From the NCBI GenBank assembly GCA_001784565.1, contig MFRL01000094.1:1-36785 (forward strand): a stretch of 36,785 nucleotides of DNA. The letters run 5' to 3'. Below are positions 5,690 to 14,156 of this stretch, in pieces (the stretch's first letter is position 1; every line of letters begins with the position of its first letter). The DNA is from Candidatus Melainabacteria bacterium GWF2_37_15. GTDB taxonomy: Bacteria; Cyanobacteriota; Vampirovibrionia; Gastranaerophilales; UBA9971. The notes below the pieces were generated by a model that made no database searches, had not been told where the DNA came from, and was given only the letters and a program-made list of their open reading frames with translations. The translations under genes were made by a program, and so were the position numbers.

Positions 5690-7321
5690 ATGAAACCTAG
5701 AGTTTTGATTACAGATAAAATTAATCAAGTAGCAGGTGATATTCTTTCAGAAGTCGCTGATGTGGATTTTAAAGACATTCTGCCGGAAGATGAATTATGC
5801 AAAATCATCGGTGAATACGACGGGATGATGGTCAGAAGCCAAACAACAGTCACACCTAAAATGATTGAAGCTGCCAGAAATATGAAAATCATCGGCAGGG
5901 CAGGCGTTGGCGTAGACAACATTAACCTGGAAGCAGCAACAAATAAAGGTATCATAGTTGTAAATTCCCCAGAAGGCAACACAGCCGCAGCTGCTGAACA
6001 TACAGTAGCCCTGATACTTTCTATGGCGAGGAATATTCCTCAGGCTGATGCTTCATTGAAGCAGGGTAAATGGGAAAGATCAAAATTCACCGGCGTAGAA
6101 GTTTTCAATAAAACACTGGGAACTATCGGACTCGGAAAAATCGGCTCCAGAGTAGTGAAAGCCGCTGTTGCAATGGACATGAAAGTAATTGTTTATGACC
6201 CGTATGTAACACAGGATAAAGTCGAAGAATTAGGTGCAACTCTTGTAAAAAGCCTTGATGAATTCTGGGGAGTCTGTGATTTTATTACCATTCACGTGCC
6301 AAAAACCAGAGAAACCGCTTATTTAATAAATAAAGACACATTAAATAAGATGAAAAAAGGCGTTATGATGGTGAACTGCGCCAGAGGTGGAATAGTTGAC
6401 GAAGAAGCCCTTAAAGAAGCATTGGAATCAGGTCACGTTGCCGCTGCAGCGCTTGACGTGTTTGAAAAAGAACCGATTGACCCGAATAGTCCGTTGTTAA
6501 CAGCTAATGGCCGCATTGTAATGACTCCTCACCTTGGAGCAAGCACTGAAGAAGCACAGATAAAAGTTGCTGTTGATGTTGCAGAGCAGATAAGAGACGT
6601 ATTAGCAGGCAAATCAGCAAAAAGCGCGGTAAATATACCTTATCTTAGACCTGAATTGCTAGAACCAGTCAAGGAATATATGAATCTTGCCGAAAATATC
6701 GGCCTTCTCGCCAGACAAATAAGCGAAGGCGGCATAAAACAGGTAGAGATTACTTTAAAAGGAAAGCTCTCCCAGTACGATACTACTCCGCTTAAAGTAG
6801 CCGTATTAAAAGGAATCCTTTCTCATAACCTTGAGGATGTTAATTATGTTAATACCCCGGTAATTGTTAAACAGCAAGGTTTTGAGGTTATAGAATCCAA
6901 ATCAGAGCAGTCTGGAAATTATGATGGGCTTATTAGAGTAAAGATAACTACGGATGTTGGTTCTCACCAGGTAAGCGGAGCTATGATCGCAGATAAAACC
7001 CCAAGAATAGTGACGATTGATAACTATACAATCAGCCTTGAAATAGCTGAGCACATATTAGTCACCCCGCACCAGGACAAACCCGGCATGATTGCTAAGG
7101 TTTCCACCATTCTCGGAAACAACAACATAAACATCAGAATGATGATGGTTGCGAGGAAAGAGAATACTGTCGGCGGTGAATCCACGATGATTATTACTAC
7201 TGACGAGCATATATGGGATGAAATCCTTGATGAAATCAAGCAAGTCCAGGGTATATATGACGCAAAGTACATTTCTTTAAAGCCGGATAAAACAGCACAG
7301 GCTGCGCTTTTACCGGCATAA
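5690..7321 (+). CDS. serA: D-3-phosphoglycerate dehydrogenase
   Basis: A 543-aa NAD-dependent dehydrogenase making 3-phosphohydroxypyruvate, the first step of serine synthesis. Order: substrate-binding half, Rossmann domain with GTIGLGKIGSRV (about residues 144-155), the catalytic set (NCARGGIVDEEAL, DVFEKEP, TPHLGAST), an intervening ASB domain and a C-terminal ACT domain (HILVTPHQDKPGMIAKVST) that usually senses serine. The length fits the long type 1 enzyme. The start chosen is ATG 5690, with TTAGGAGGAG 7 bases upstream; an upstream extension to 5633 lacks such support and would add residues foreign to the family. It is probably monocistronic, with 165 bases before the next coding start. 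Confidence 0.95.
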   Translation: MKPRVLITDKINQVAGDILSEVADVDFKDILPEDELCKIIGEYDGMMVRSQTTVTPKMIEAARNMKIIGRAGVGVDNINLEAATNKGIIVVNSPEGNTAAAAEHTVALILSMARNIPQADASLKQGKWERSKFTGVEVFNKTLGTIGLGKIGSRVVKAAVAMDMKVIVYDPYVTQDKVEELGATLVKSLDEFWGVCDFITIHVPKTRETAYLINKDTLNKMKKGVMMVNCARGGIVDEEALKEALESGHVAAAALDVFEKEPIDPNSPLLTANGRIVMTPHLGASTEEAQIKVAVDVAEQIRDVLAGKSAKSAVNIPYLRPELLEPVKEYMNLAENIGLLARQISEGGIKQVEITLKGKLSQYDTTPLKVAVLKGILSHNLEDVNYVNTPVIVKQQGFEVIESKSEQSGNYDGLIRVKITTDVGSHQVSGAMIADKTPRIVTIDNYTISLEIAEHILVTPHQDKPGMIAKVSTILGNNNINIRMMMVARKENTVGGESTMIITTDEHIWDEILDEIKQVQGIYDAKYISLKPDKTAQAALLPA

Positions 7322-7486
7322 ATAAAACTTAAGTCCAAATATTGTTTATTATCTGAATAAGCTTTTGTAGAGCAATTTTCATTATGGTCATTAGTTTAAA
7401 ATATCTATAGTCATTAGATATATGGGTGATGAATGATTGTTTTAATAAAAGTTAATATAAATAAACAGAATAGGGGGACTATAAAA

Positions 7487-8155
7487 ATGCCTGATAAGAT
7501 CAAGATACTGATGGTTGAAGACCATAAGCTACTAAGGGTAGGGTTAAAGGCTATTTTTGAGGAATATCCAAACCTTGAAATCATCGGCGAAGCGGAAGAC
7601 GGTCAGCAGGCAGTTAAAATGGCCAGGGATCTCAAGCCTGACGTAGTATTAATGGATATTGGACTGCCTGTGTTTTCAGGGATAGAGGCAACAAGGCGAA
7701 TAAAAGAATCCAATCCTGATATAAAAATCGTCATACTCACTTCCCATACCGATGAGAAAGAAGTTATGGACGCTCTATCCGCAGGGGCTAATGCCTATGC
7801 AATGAAAGATATAAAAACAGAACACCTGGTAAGCATTATCCAGACCGTTAACCAGGGCGCTTTCTGGCTTGATCCGGCGATAGCAAAAGTAGTTACGCAA
7901 AAAAAAACTATTTTACCGGGAAATAATAAGCCTTATTCAAGAGCTGCATTCAAAGCAGAGCACTCAAATCTAACTGAGAGAGAGTATGAAGTCCTGAAAC
8001 TTGTGGTTGACGGCAGATCAAACAATGAAATTGCCGATGAACTCAAGATAAGCGAGCATACCGCCAAGGCGCATGTTTGTAATATCATTCAAAAGCTGGT
8101 CGTAGATGACAGAACTCAGGCTGCTGTAAAGGCTATTAAGGAAGGGCTGGTTTAG
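7487..8155 (+). CDS. NarL/FixJ-family response regulator
   Basis: A 222-aa two-domain transcription factor. The receiver domain has the acidic pair (EDH at 11-13), the phospho-acceptor Asp57 in VLMDIGLP, a Thr/Ser switch (ILTSH) and the conserved Lys (AMKDI). The C-terminal LuxR-type helix-turn-helix reads LTEREYEVLKLVVDGRSNNE and ISEHTAKAHVCNIIQKL. The ATG at 7487 is preceded by AGGGGG; an in-frame ATG at 7433 lacks a ribosome site. No histidine kinase is adjacent, so it is an orphan regulator, and its signal and target genes are unknown. Its stop codon abuts that of the convergent metalloprotease-like gene. Confidence 0.92.
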   Translation: MPDKIKILMVEDHKLLRVGLKAIFEEYPNLEIIGEAEDGQQAVKMARDLKPDVVLMDIGLPVFSGIEATRRIKESNPDIKIVILTSHTDEKEVMDALSAGANAYAMKDIKTEHLVSIIQTVNQGAFWLDPAIAKVVTQKKTILPGNNKPYSRAAFKAEHSNLTEREYEVLKLVVDGRSNNEIADELKISEHTAKAHVCNIIQKLVVDDRTQAAVKAIKEGLV

Positions 8156-8875
8156 TTATTTATTAAAATACCTGTTTTTTATTAAATTAAAAGTTTTTGG
8201 AAAATAATTTTTTACAAAATCCGGCCTGTATGGCTCATTTAAACAATGATTTCCATAAACTCCTCCTCCAGGACACTGCCAGGCAATACATTCGGCAGTG
8301 ACTTCGTCAAGAGAGCCTCTCTGAGTGGGTTGTATAACACCTGAAAAATAATAATTATCTATCTTATCCATCTTTTGAGGATTTAATTTTTGTAAATCTT
8401 CCAAGAAACAATTAATTACATGAGGATCATCGAGCAGATTATCTGTCCTTATAATTACGTGACAAAGTTCATGGTTAACTGCACCCGGGTTATTTATCAC
8501 ATCCGGCAAATGTGGATATATTACCAGCTTTATAGGCTTTATGCCATCATGTACATTTAAAAGCATTGCATTTAGCCTTTTTATATCAGGAGTTAATGAT
8601 GAGATTGATTCTCGAAATAATTCAATAGGAATTTTTGCGTGTACTAAAGCATCTTCAAAATTATTAGCCAGAATAATCTTCCATTCGTCATTTTTCACTT
8701 TATCCAGAAGATGAGGTGGAAATTGCTGTATTCTTTTCACCATTGTTTCAGTGAAAGATGATGGGATACCCGATAAAATTGCAATTTCCGGCAACTTATT
8801 AAACGGCGTAAGCCCTTTAAAAGTCACAGGCCTGCGGATATTATAGATGTTTGTCTGTTGTAACGAATTAATCAT
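8156..8875 (-). CDS. Putative HExxH zinc metalloprotease, tagged N-terminus
   Basis: A 239-aa protein with a zinc-protease signature: NHELCHVI (HExxH) followed about 50 residues later by SLDEVTAECIAW, which could supply the third ligand glutamate as in anthrax-lethal-factor-like or other gluzincin families. It begins MINSLQQTNIYNIRRPVTFKG, a tag ending in TFKG. An in-frame ATG at 8929 would add 18 residues (a hydrophobic signal-like stretch) but lies inside queA, and its codons coincide with an upstream DNA motif shared with other genes, so I prefer 8875; if 8929 is right the protein is probably exported. Last gene of the truB-queA operon. The protease function is inferred from the motif only. 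Confidence 0.6.
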   Translation of the reverse strand: MINSLQQTNIYNIRRPVTFKGLTPFNKLPEIAILSGIPSSFTETMVKRIQQFPPHLLDKVKNDEWKIILANNFEDALVHAKIPIELFRESISSLTPDIKRLNAMLLNVHDGIKPIKLVIYPHLPDVINNPGAVNHELCHVIIRTDNLLDDPHVINCFLEDLQKLNPQKMDKIDNYYFSGVIQPTQRGSLDEVTAECIAWQCPGGGVYGNHCLNEPYRPDFVKNYFPKTFNLIKNRYFNK

Positions 8876-8910
8876 AATACCGATACAAAACAACTGAATA
8901 AAAAAAATTG

Positions 8911-9909
8911 CTAAAAGATTAACATACAATCCCCATAGCTGAAGAACCTGTATTTTTTCTCTACTGCTTCTCTATATGCCTTGAACACAAAATCTTTTTC
9001 CGCAAAAGCAGATACAAGCATTAAAAGCGTTGATTTAGGAAGATGGAAATTTGTTATTAACTTGTCTACAACTTGGAATTGATAGCCCGGATAAATAAAA
9101 AGTTCACTATAACCTTTATTTTTTTTCTGTGCAAAAGCTGTTTCCAGAGTCCTGACCGTGGTTGTCCCTACAGCTACAATATTTTTACCCTGGGCTTTTG
9201 CATTTTTTATAATATTTACAGTTGTTTCAGGTACTTCATAATACTCCTGGTGAATTTTATGCTCAAGAATATTTTCGCATTGTACCGGCTTAAAAGTTCC
9301 TAACCCCACATTCAGGGTAACATAGCAGATTTGAACACCTTTTTTCTTTAATTCTTTCAGTAATTTTTCAGTAAAATGCAGCCCTGCTGTCGGCGCTGCA
9401 ACTGATCCAGGAGTCTGTGCGTATACTGTCTGGTATCTTTCAGCATCCTGACTGTTGTTTTCCCTGTTTATGTAAGGAGGTAGCGGAATATTGCCGGTTC
9501 TGTTTAAAATTTCATTGAAATCATCTTCATAAATCAGCTCAACTTCTTCTTTTGAAATAACTCTGGCCTTCAGTTCCTCTGAAAACACGATTTCTGTATC
9601 TTCTTTAACTCTTTTTGCAGGCTTAATCATTACTTTCCAGATGTTTCCACACTGTTTTTCAAGCAGAAAAACCTCGATATTTGCTCCTGTAGCCTTTTTT
9701 CCGAGTAGCCTTGCCGGAATCACCCTTGTATTGTTTAATACAAGCACGTCATCTTCTGATAAATACTCTGTTATATTTAAAAATTTTCTATGTTCAATGG
9801 TCTTATCAGCTTTGTTTAAGACCATTAAGTTAGAATTATCTCTTTTAGGGCAAGGAACCTGGGCTATTAATTCTCTTGGGAGTTCGTAATCAAATTCGCT
9901 TAGTATCAT
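8911..9909 (-). CDS. queA: S-adenosylmethionine:tRNA ribosyltransferase-isomerase
   Basis: A 332-aa enzyme that transfers and isomerises the ribosyl group of SAM onto 7-aminomethyl-7-deazaguanine in tRNA, giving epoxyqueuosine. Recognisable signatures are DYELPRELIAQVPCPKRD at the start, VLVLNNTRVIPARLLG, the AAPTAGLHFTE motif, VGLGTFKPV, and the C-terminal FFSYGDCMLIF ending typical of QueA. Length is normal. It sits in a - strand operon 12 bases after the GerMN gene. Its 3' end overlaps an AT-rich motif shared with upstream regions elsewhere. Confidence 0.95.
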   Translation of the reverse strand: MILSEFDYELPRELIAQVPCPKRDNSNLMVLNKADKTIEHRKFLNITEYLSEDDVLVLNNTRVIPARLLGKKATGANIEVFLLEKQCGNIWKVMIKPAKRVKEDTEIVFSEELKARVISKEEVELIYEDDFNEILNRTGNIPLPPYINRENNSQDAERYQTVYAQTPGSVAAPTAGLHFTEKLLKELKKKGVQICYVTLNVGLGTFKPVQCENILEHKIHQEYYEVPETTVNIIKNAKAQGKNIVAVGTTTVRTLETAFAQKKNKGYSELFIYPGYQFQVVDKLITNFHLPKSTLLMLVSAFAEKDFVFKAYREAVEKKYRFFSYGDCMLIF

Positions 9910-9921
9910 AAATATCCTGGA

Positions 9922-10461
9922 TTAAATATCCTGGCTTTTATTCACATTACCTGACAGCGGCTGTGGGACCATAATGCCTTCGCCTCCGATATATTTAACC
10001 TGTTCCCCTTCAAGCTCAAAGTAAACCGGTTTTTGATTAACAGAATCCAGCGCTGTTTTAATAAGCTGTTCCAGTCTCAGGCTCATACTCGCTGAGCCGC
10101 CGCCTGCTTGAAACTCTTTAGAAAGATTTATTATTACTTGTTTTTCATCTGCGGAAATTTTAATTAACTTTGTATCTTTTGGTATTTCCGTAAAATATCC
10201 GAGTTTCTTTTCATTTTCATCAGGGCCCTGCAAGAGTTCACTTATTGCTATTTCCAGATTATTATCACCCGGGTATATTTTTCTTCGCACAGAAAGCAGT
10301 TTATAATCGTTTTCACTATAGTTTTTTACAAAATATACAGGTACTGAATTTTTCTCAGTCAATTCACCCTTTTTTATGTAAGGATACAACATAATGAGCA
10401 AAACTATTATCAATGTTACAACCGTAACGAGAAGCAATATAAACTTTCTGCTAAATAACAT
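9922..10461 (-). CDS. GerMN domain membrane-anchored protein
   Basis: A 179-aa protein with an N-terminal transmembrane anchor (about residues 6-25) and an extracytoplasmic GerMN domain. The domain pattern is YFVKNYSENDYKLLSVRR, then IAISELLQGPDENEK and a C-terminal amphipathic helix (LRLEQLIKTALD). GerMN domains occur in spore germination protein GerM and in lipoproteins of non-spore-formers, including cyanobacterial relatives; a wall or envelope role is usual but not defined. The start ATG 10461 has GTGGA 8 bases upstream; a GTG at 10479 is possible. It lies between truB and queA in the operon. Confidence 0.75.
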   Translation of the reverse strand: MLFSRKFILLLVTVVTLIIVLLIMLYPYIKKGELTEKNSVPVYFVKNYSENDYKLLSVRRKIYPGDNNLEIAISELLQGPDENEKKLGYFTEIPKDTKLIKISADEKQVIINLSKEFQAGGGSASMSLRLEQLIKTALDSVNQKPVYFELEGEQVKYIGGEGIMVPQPLSGNVNKSQDI

Positions 10462-10528
10462 TTTTATTCCACTTTCCACTCTATTTTCTATGGATATTTT
10501 AGCATTAATTCAATTTATTTTAAAATAA

Positions 10529-11380
10529 TTAACACAATACCTTAACCGGCATAATCCGTCCTGCGTCAACTTTTGCAATAGCTATCAGTGTACCATTATG
10601 AATTAGCTGCACCAGCCCTTTATACTCAATGCCTACTTCAATATACCTGCCTTTGCAGACCTCATTCTTTTGTTCATCACTTATTTCTATAATTTCAAAA
10701 TCCAGCACGTTTTGTGGAGGGATGAGAAACTTTTCCGGGTCTGCATTTTCAATTTCCTGAAGAGTAAAGCTATCTTCAATTCTGAATTTTCCTGATCTTG
10801 TCCGTATTAAATTCTCCAGACATGCGCCATAACCAAGCTTTTCTCCTAAATCATGCGCAATCGACCTTATATAAGTCCCGCCAGAACAGTCAATATCCAC
10901 CACTACCGTAGAATTTTCAATACTTATCAGCTTAATATCGTTTATTGTAACCCTTCTTTGCGGAATATCCTCTATTTCTATATTTTTTCTGGCATATTCA
11001 TAGAGCCGTTTCCCCTTATAATGCACTGCTGAATAGATAGGCGGTGTCTGGATAATTTCACCCCTAAATTCCTCAAGTAAGGCAAAAATTTGCTTTTTAT
11101 CAGGGATTACCTCGATTTTTTGCAGTATAGTGCCTTCAGTGTCGTATGTATCAGTTCTTACCCCAAGTAAAATATATGCCCTATAGGCTTTTGATGTGTC
11201 GAGATATTGAATTATTCGTGTGGCTTTACCCACACAAACAGGAAGAACCCCTACCGCCAATGGATCAAGGGTTCCTGTGTGACCTATTTGTTTTATCCCA
11301 AGGATTTTTCTTAATTTGCCCACAACATGGTGCGAAGTGAATCCTTTGGGTTTATTTACGTTTATTATTCCAAAAAGCAT
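10529..11380 (-). CDS. truB: tRNA pseudouridine(55) synthase
   Basis: A 283-aa enzyme that isomerises U55 in the T-loop of tRNA. The N-terminus reads GIINVNKPKGFTSHHVV, followed by GHTGTLDPLAVGVLPVC with catalytic Asp39, then the KAYRA, YSAVHYKGKRLYEYAR and CSGGTYIRSIAHDLGE motifs, all standard for TruB. A short C-terminal PUA-like domain follows. The gene starts 15 bases after the upstream winged-helix-like gene and is the second gene of the operon ending at 8156. Confidence 0.95.
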   Translation of the reverse strand: MLFGIINVNKPKGFTSHHVVGKLRKILGIKQIGHTGTLDPLAVGVLPVCVGKATRIIQYLDTSKAYRAYILLGVRTDTYDTEGTILQKIEVIPDKKQIFALLEEFRGEIIQTPPIYSAVHYKGKRLYEYARKNIEIEDIPQRRVTINDIKLISIENSTVVVDIDCSGGTYIRSIAHDLGEKLGYGACLENLIRTRSGKFRIEDSFTLQEIENADPEKFLIPPQNVLDFEIIEISDEQKNEVCKGRYIEVGIEYKGLVQLIHNGTLIAIAKVDAGRIMPVKVLC

Positions 11381-11395
11381 CTATCCAAAAAACAT

Positions 11396-11824
11396 CTATA
11401 TATTTAAGATGTAGCCGCCCTGGTCAGCATTTTCAAGAATATCTGTATTGGATAACTTTGAACGCAGGTTTTTTATGTATTTATAAACATAATCGTTAGG
11501 CAGGTCAAGTATTCTGGCAATATCTTTTACCATTACTTTTTGTTTTCTATTCCTGCAAAAATAATTAAAGACCAGCTCTTCTCTTTTATTCAGCTTTTTT
11601 GCGAAACTTATTTTTACTTCAATATCAGGTTTACGTTCTTTAACACTCTTTTCCTGTACCTGCTCAGGTTCTTCTACCTTTTTCAAAAGCAGGTCGTGCA
11701 GGTCATTTGTTATTTTTTTAACATTGGCTGACTTGCCAAGTCTTGAGGCGAACTCTTCCAGAGTGATTTTTTCTGTGGTGCGACGCCATTCCATCATTTC
11801 TTCTTTTGTAAGTGTTGAATACAT
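11396..11824 (-). CDS. Probable winged-helix DNA-binding protein
   Basis: A 142-aa basic protein. The N-terminal part (EWRRTTEKITLEEFASRLGK) looks like a small helical unit. A charged linker follows, and the C-terminal 60 residues (ELVFNYFCRNRKQKVMVKDIARILDLPNDYVYKYIKNLRSKL ends in GGYILNI) have the helix-turn-helix plus beta-hairpin wing expected of a winged-helix domain. I do not recognise a named family. ATAAGGAGTACAA precedes the ATG, an ideal ribosome site. As first gene of the truB-gerMN-queA operon it could be its autoregulator, which is inference. Confidence 0.6.
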   Translation of the reverse strand: MYSTLTKEEMMEWRRTTEKITLEEFASRLGKSANVKKITNDLHDLLLKKVEEPEQVQEKSVKERKPDIEVKISFAKKLNKREELVFNYFCRNRKQKVMVKDIARILDLPNDYVYKYIKNLRSKLSNTDILENADQGGYILNI

Positions 11825-12018
11825 TTGTACTCCTTATAACATATATTTAATAGTCAACATCTATATATAATAAAAAATAAATATAGTAATAATTTCCTAA
11901 TACTACTCAAAAATTAACAAAAATTAATAATCTAATCCATATTTAAGATCTTATCTCAAACAAAATAAGAAAAAACGCATTTATAACAAATTATTTACTA
12001 ATGTTAAAATTTAAATTT

Positions 12019-12945
12019 TTAATACTCAGCATAGTTGTGAGCATAGATATTTTTATTAAATAAAATCTCTGCTGTTTTGAAAATCTCAACTTCTTTAGGG
12101 TTATGTTTATTATAAGACAGGTCTGCCAGCTCACCAAACCCCTGCATAATGTTGTGCAGGTTTATCAGTACACTGTCAGCTTCACGCTCCGGCTGCTGGG
12201 TTTCTACAACTCTTATCACTCTCAATAATTCAGTATCAAACGCATCTACAATAGCGGAATCAAGCCCACATCCCATTGCCATCACGCAGAATACCCTGTT
12301 AATCAAGCCTCTAACTTCTTTTGGGCTGCCATTGGATACGTTGGATAGCCCAATAGTTGTCATTACAGGTGGATCAAATGATTCTTTAAATACTCTTATT
12401 GAATCCATTGCGGCCATAGCCTGTGATTGATCCACATTCACCGGCAATACAAGCGGATCCAGCAAAATTTTTGAATTATCTATCCCAAGCTCCATTGTTT
12501 TTTCAAGAATAGTCATTGCAATCTCCAGCCTGCCATCAGGGTCTTTAGGGATACCGGTTTCACTGCTGAGCGTGAGTGCAATAATACTGCTTCCATACTG
12601 AGCTGCAAGTCTGGTCATGTTTTCCAACCGTTCAGGGTCACCGCTTGTGCTATTGATAAGGCAATTTCCAGAATTAGGGTGGAATTTAAGGCCAGCTTCC
12701 ATTTCTGCAGAGTTTGTAGTGTCAAATGACAGATTAACAGCCATTTCATTTAAAATAATCGAGGATAACCACTCCATAGTGCCAGCCCAGCCTTTTTTCG
12801 CAGGGCCGATGTTCAGGTCAATCCACTCAACTCCTACTGCTTTTTCCCGTCTTGCCATATCAAGGATGTATGCTGAATCCCTGTTTTCTATGGCTTCCCT
12901 GGTTTTTTTAGATATTATATGTATGTTTTCGCCTATTAGTTTCAT
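12019..12945 (-). CDS. AcsE-like methyltetrahydrofolate:corrinoid methyltransferase
   Basis: A 308-aa pterin-binding TIM-barrel protein. The motifs DLNIGP, the NLSFDTTNS strand and LINSTSGDPERLE match the folate-binding site of dihydropteroate synthase relatives such as AcsE (methyl transfer from methyl-tetrahydrofolate to the corrinoid iron-sulfur protein) and MetH. AcsE proteins are usually about 260 residues; here an extra C-terminal helical tail of about 45 residues is present. It closes the one-carbon operon: its ATG lies one base after the stop of the 35-aa membrane gene, whose last codons provide AGGAT. The methyl acceptor is not encoded in the window. A pure folate-biosynthesis role is unlikely because DHPS-specific motifs are missing. 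Confidence 0.78.
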   Translation of the reverse strand: MKLIGENIHIISKKTREAIENRDSAYILDMARREKAVGVEWIDLNIGPAKKGWAGTMEWLSSIILNEMAVNLSFDTTNSAEMEAGLKFHPNSGNCLINSTSGDPERLENMTRLAAQYGSSIIALTLSSETGIPKDPDGRLEIAMTILEKTMELGIDNSKILLDPLVLPVNVDQSQAMAAMDSIRVFKESFDPPVMTTIGLSNVSNGSPKEVRGLINRVFCVMAMGCGLDSAIVDAFDTELLRVIRVVETQQPEREADSVLINLHNIMQGFGELADLSYNKHNPKEVEIFKTAEILFNKNIYAHNYAEY

Positions 12946-12946
12946 T

Positions 12947-13054
12947 TTAATCCTGTTCTCGCAATGATGTTGTTATAAAATAACCCATCATAACGAGTGC
13001 GGCGAATCCCATTATTATTACAGCAGTAGCAGCAATAATTTCATTTTCTGTCAT
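12947..13054 (-). CDS. 35-aa single-pass membrane protein (hidden small gene)
   Basis: A 36-codon frame encoding MTENEIIAATAVIIMGFAAL and continuing to ITTSLREQD. The middle (about residues 6-28) is one transmembrane helix. The ribosome site TTAGGAG lies 8-12 bases before the ATG, within the last codons of the upstream gene, and the stop TAA is one base before the ATG of the AcsE-like gene. That tight coupling and the ideal Shine-Dalgarno argue for a real gene. Function unknown; it may partner with the two-helix protein just upstream. Confidence 0.65.
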   Translation of the reverse strand: MTENEIIAATAVIIMGFAALVMMGYFITTSLREQD

Positions 13055-13055
13055 T

Positions 13056-13292
13056 TTACTGATCTCCTAATTTATAAATATAGTGTCTTATTTTCATTAT
13101 ACAAATAAAAATCCCAGCTATTACAGCTAAATCAATTATTATACCTGTATAAAGAAAAATTTTCCTCAATGTACTGTCTAAATTTAATGCTAATCCTGCA
13201 TTCCCTCCGCTAACCACAATAAACAGCGTCCACAGGTTATTCTTAAAATTTTTGTAATATTCAAGCTTTTCTTTGGCAATAATTTGATTCAT
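13056..13292 (-). CDS. Small membrane protein with two transmembrane helices
   Basis: A 78-aa protein: a charged N-terminus (IIAKEKLEYYKNFKNNLW), a first helix (about 19-38, interrupted by GGNAG), and a second helix (LYTGIIIDLAVIAGIFICIM), ending in a basic tail. No family is recognised. It starts 16 bases after the folD stop and ends one base before the ATG of the 35-aa membrane gene, so both are parts of the one-carbon operon. A membrane anchor for the operon's soluble enzymes is a guess. Confidence 0.6.
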   Translation of the reverse strand: MNQIIAKEKLEYYKNFKNNLWTLFIVVSGGNAGLALNLDSTLRKIFLYTGIIIDLAVIAGIFICIMKIRHYIYKLGDQ

Positions 13293-13308
13293 ATTTCTAT
13301 TTTACACA

Positions 13309-14154
13309 CTATAGGTTATTGTGCAACTTGAACAACTCCAGCGTATTAGCCAGCAGCATAGCTATTGTCATAGGCCCAACCCCACCCGGCACCGGAGTAA
13401 TATAACCGGCTTTTTTTGAAACCTCTTCAAAATCCACATCCCCGACAAGCTTGCCCTCTTCTGTCCTGTTGATTCCGACATCTATAACAACTGCACCTGG
13501 CTTTACCCAGTCAGCCTTAACAAACTTTGCTATTCCGACCGCTGCAACAAGAATATCCGCCTGCATACATATCCTTCTAAGGCTGGCTGTTTTGCTGTGG
13601 CAAACCGTTACAGTGGCGTTCCGGTTTAAAAGAAGCGAAGCTACTGGTTTTCCTACAATATTTGAACGGCCGATTACAACAGCGTGTTTGCCTTCTATTT
13701 CAATATTATTTTCTTCCAAAAGCTTAATTATGCCAAAAGGTGTGCAGGAAACCGCATAGGGCTTTAGTCCAATTACCAGCCTGCCCACGTTTATCGGGTG
13801 GAATCCGTCAACATCCTTTTCCGGTTTAATTCTCTCAAGTATGTCATAGGTGCTTATGTGCTTAGGGAGGGGTAACTGCACAAGTATTCCATCAACAGTA
13901 TCTTCCTTATTGAGTACATCAATGTGTGTTTCCAGTTCCTGCTGGCTTACGTCCTCCGGAAGCTCGATTACAGCTGAATTAAACCCTGCTTTTTCGGCTG
14001 TAGTTTTCTTTTTATTAACATAAACCCTGCTTGCCGGGTTATCGCCAACTATTATCACAGTTAAGCCGGGTTTTTTTTCGTAGTTTTTTACTTCCTGCGC
14101 TATATTTTCAACAATTTTTTCTGATAATTCCTTGCCTTTTATTAAAACACTCAT
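13309..14154 (-). CDS. folD: Methylene-THF dehydrogenase/cyclohydrolase
   Basis: A 281-aa bifunctional enzyme interconverting 5,10-methylene-, methenyl- and 10-formyl-tetrahydrofolate. Signatures are VGDNPASRVYVNKKKTTAEK with the catalytic Lys, DGILVQLPLPKH, KDVDGFHPINVGRL, VIGRSNIVGKPVASLLLN and TPVPGGVGPMTIAMLL. Length is standard. The ATG is 2 bases after the stop of the CooC-like gene, with GGGGAGAT in the end of that gene as ribosome site. The operon context links it to methyl-group supply for the AcsE-like and MetE-core enzymes. Confidence 0.95.
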   Translation of the reverse strand: MSVLIKGKELSEKIVENIAQEVKNYEKKPGLTVIIVGDNPASRVYVNKKKTTAEKAGFNSAVIELPEDVSQQELETHIDVLNKEDTVDGILVQLPLPKHISTYDILERIKPEKDVDGFHPINVGRLVIGLKPYAVSCTPFGIIKLLEENNIEIEGKHAVVIGRSNIVGKPVASLLLNRNATVTVCHSKTASLRRICMQADILVAAVGIAKFVKADWVKPGAVVIDVGINRTEEGKLVGDVDFEEVSKKAGYITPVPGGVGPMTIAMLLANTLELFKLHNNL

Positions 14155-14156
14155 AT

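Noticed and set aside
12149-12430. + strand frames inside the AcsE-like gene (also 12617-12967)
   Set aside because: Both are antisense to a clear conserved gene and have no start signals.
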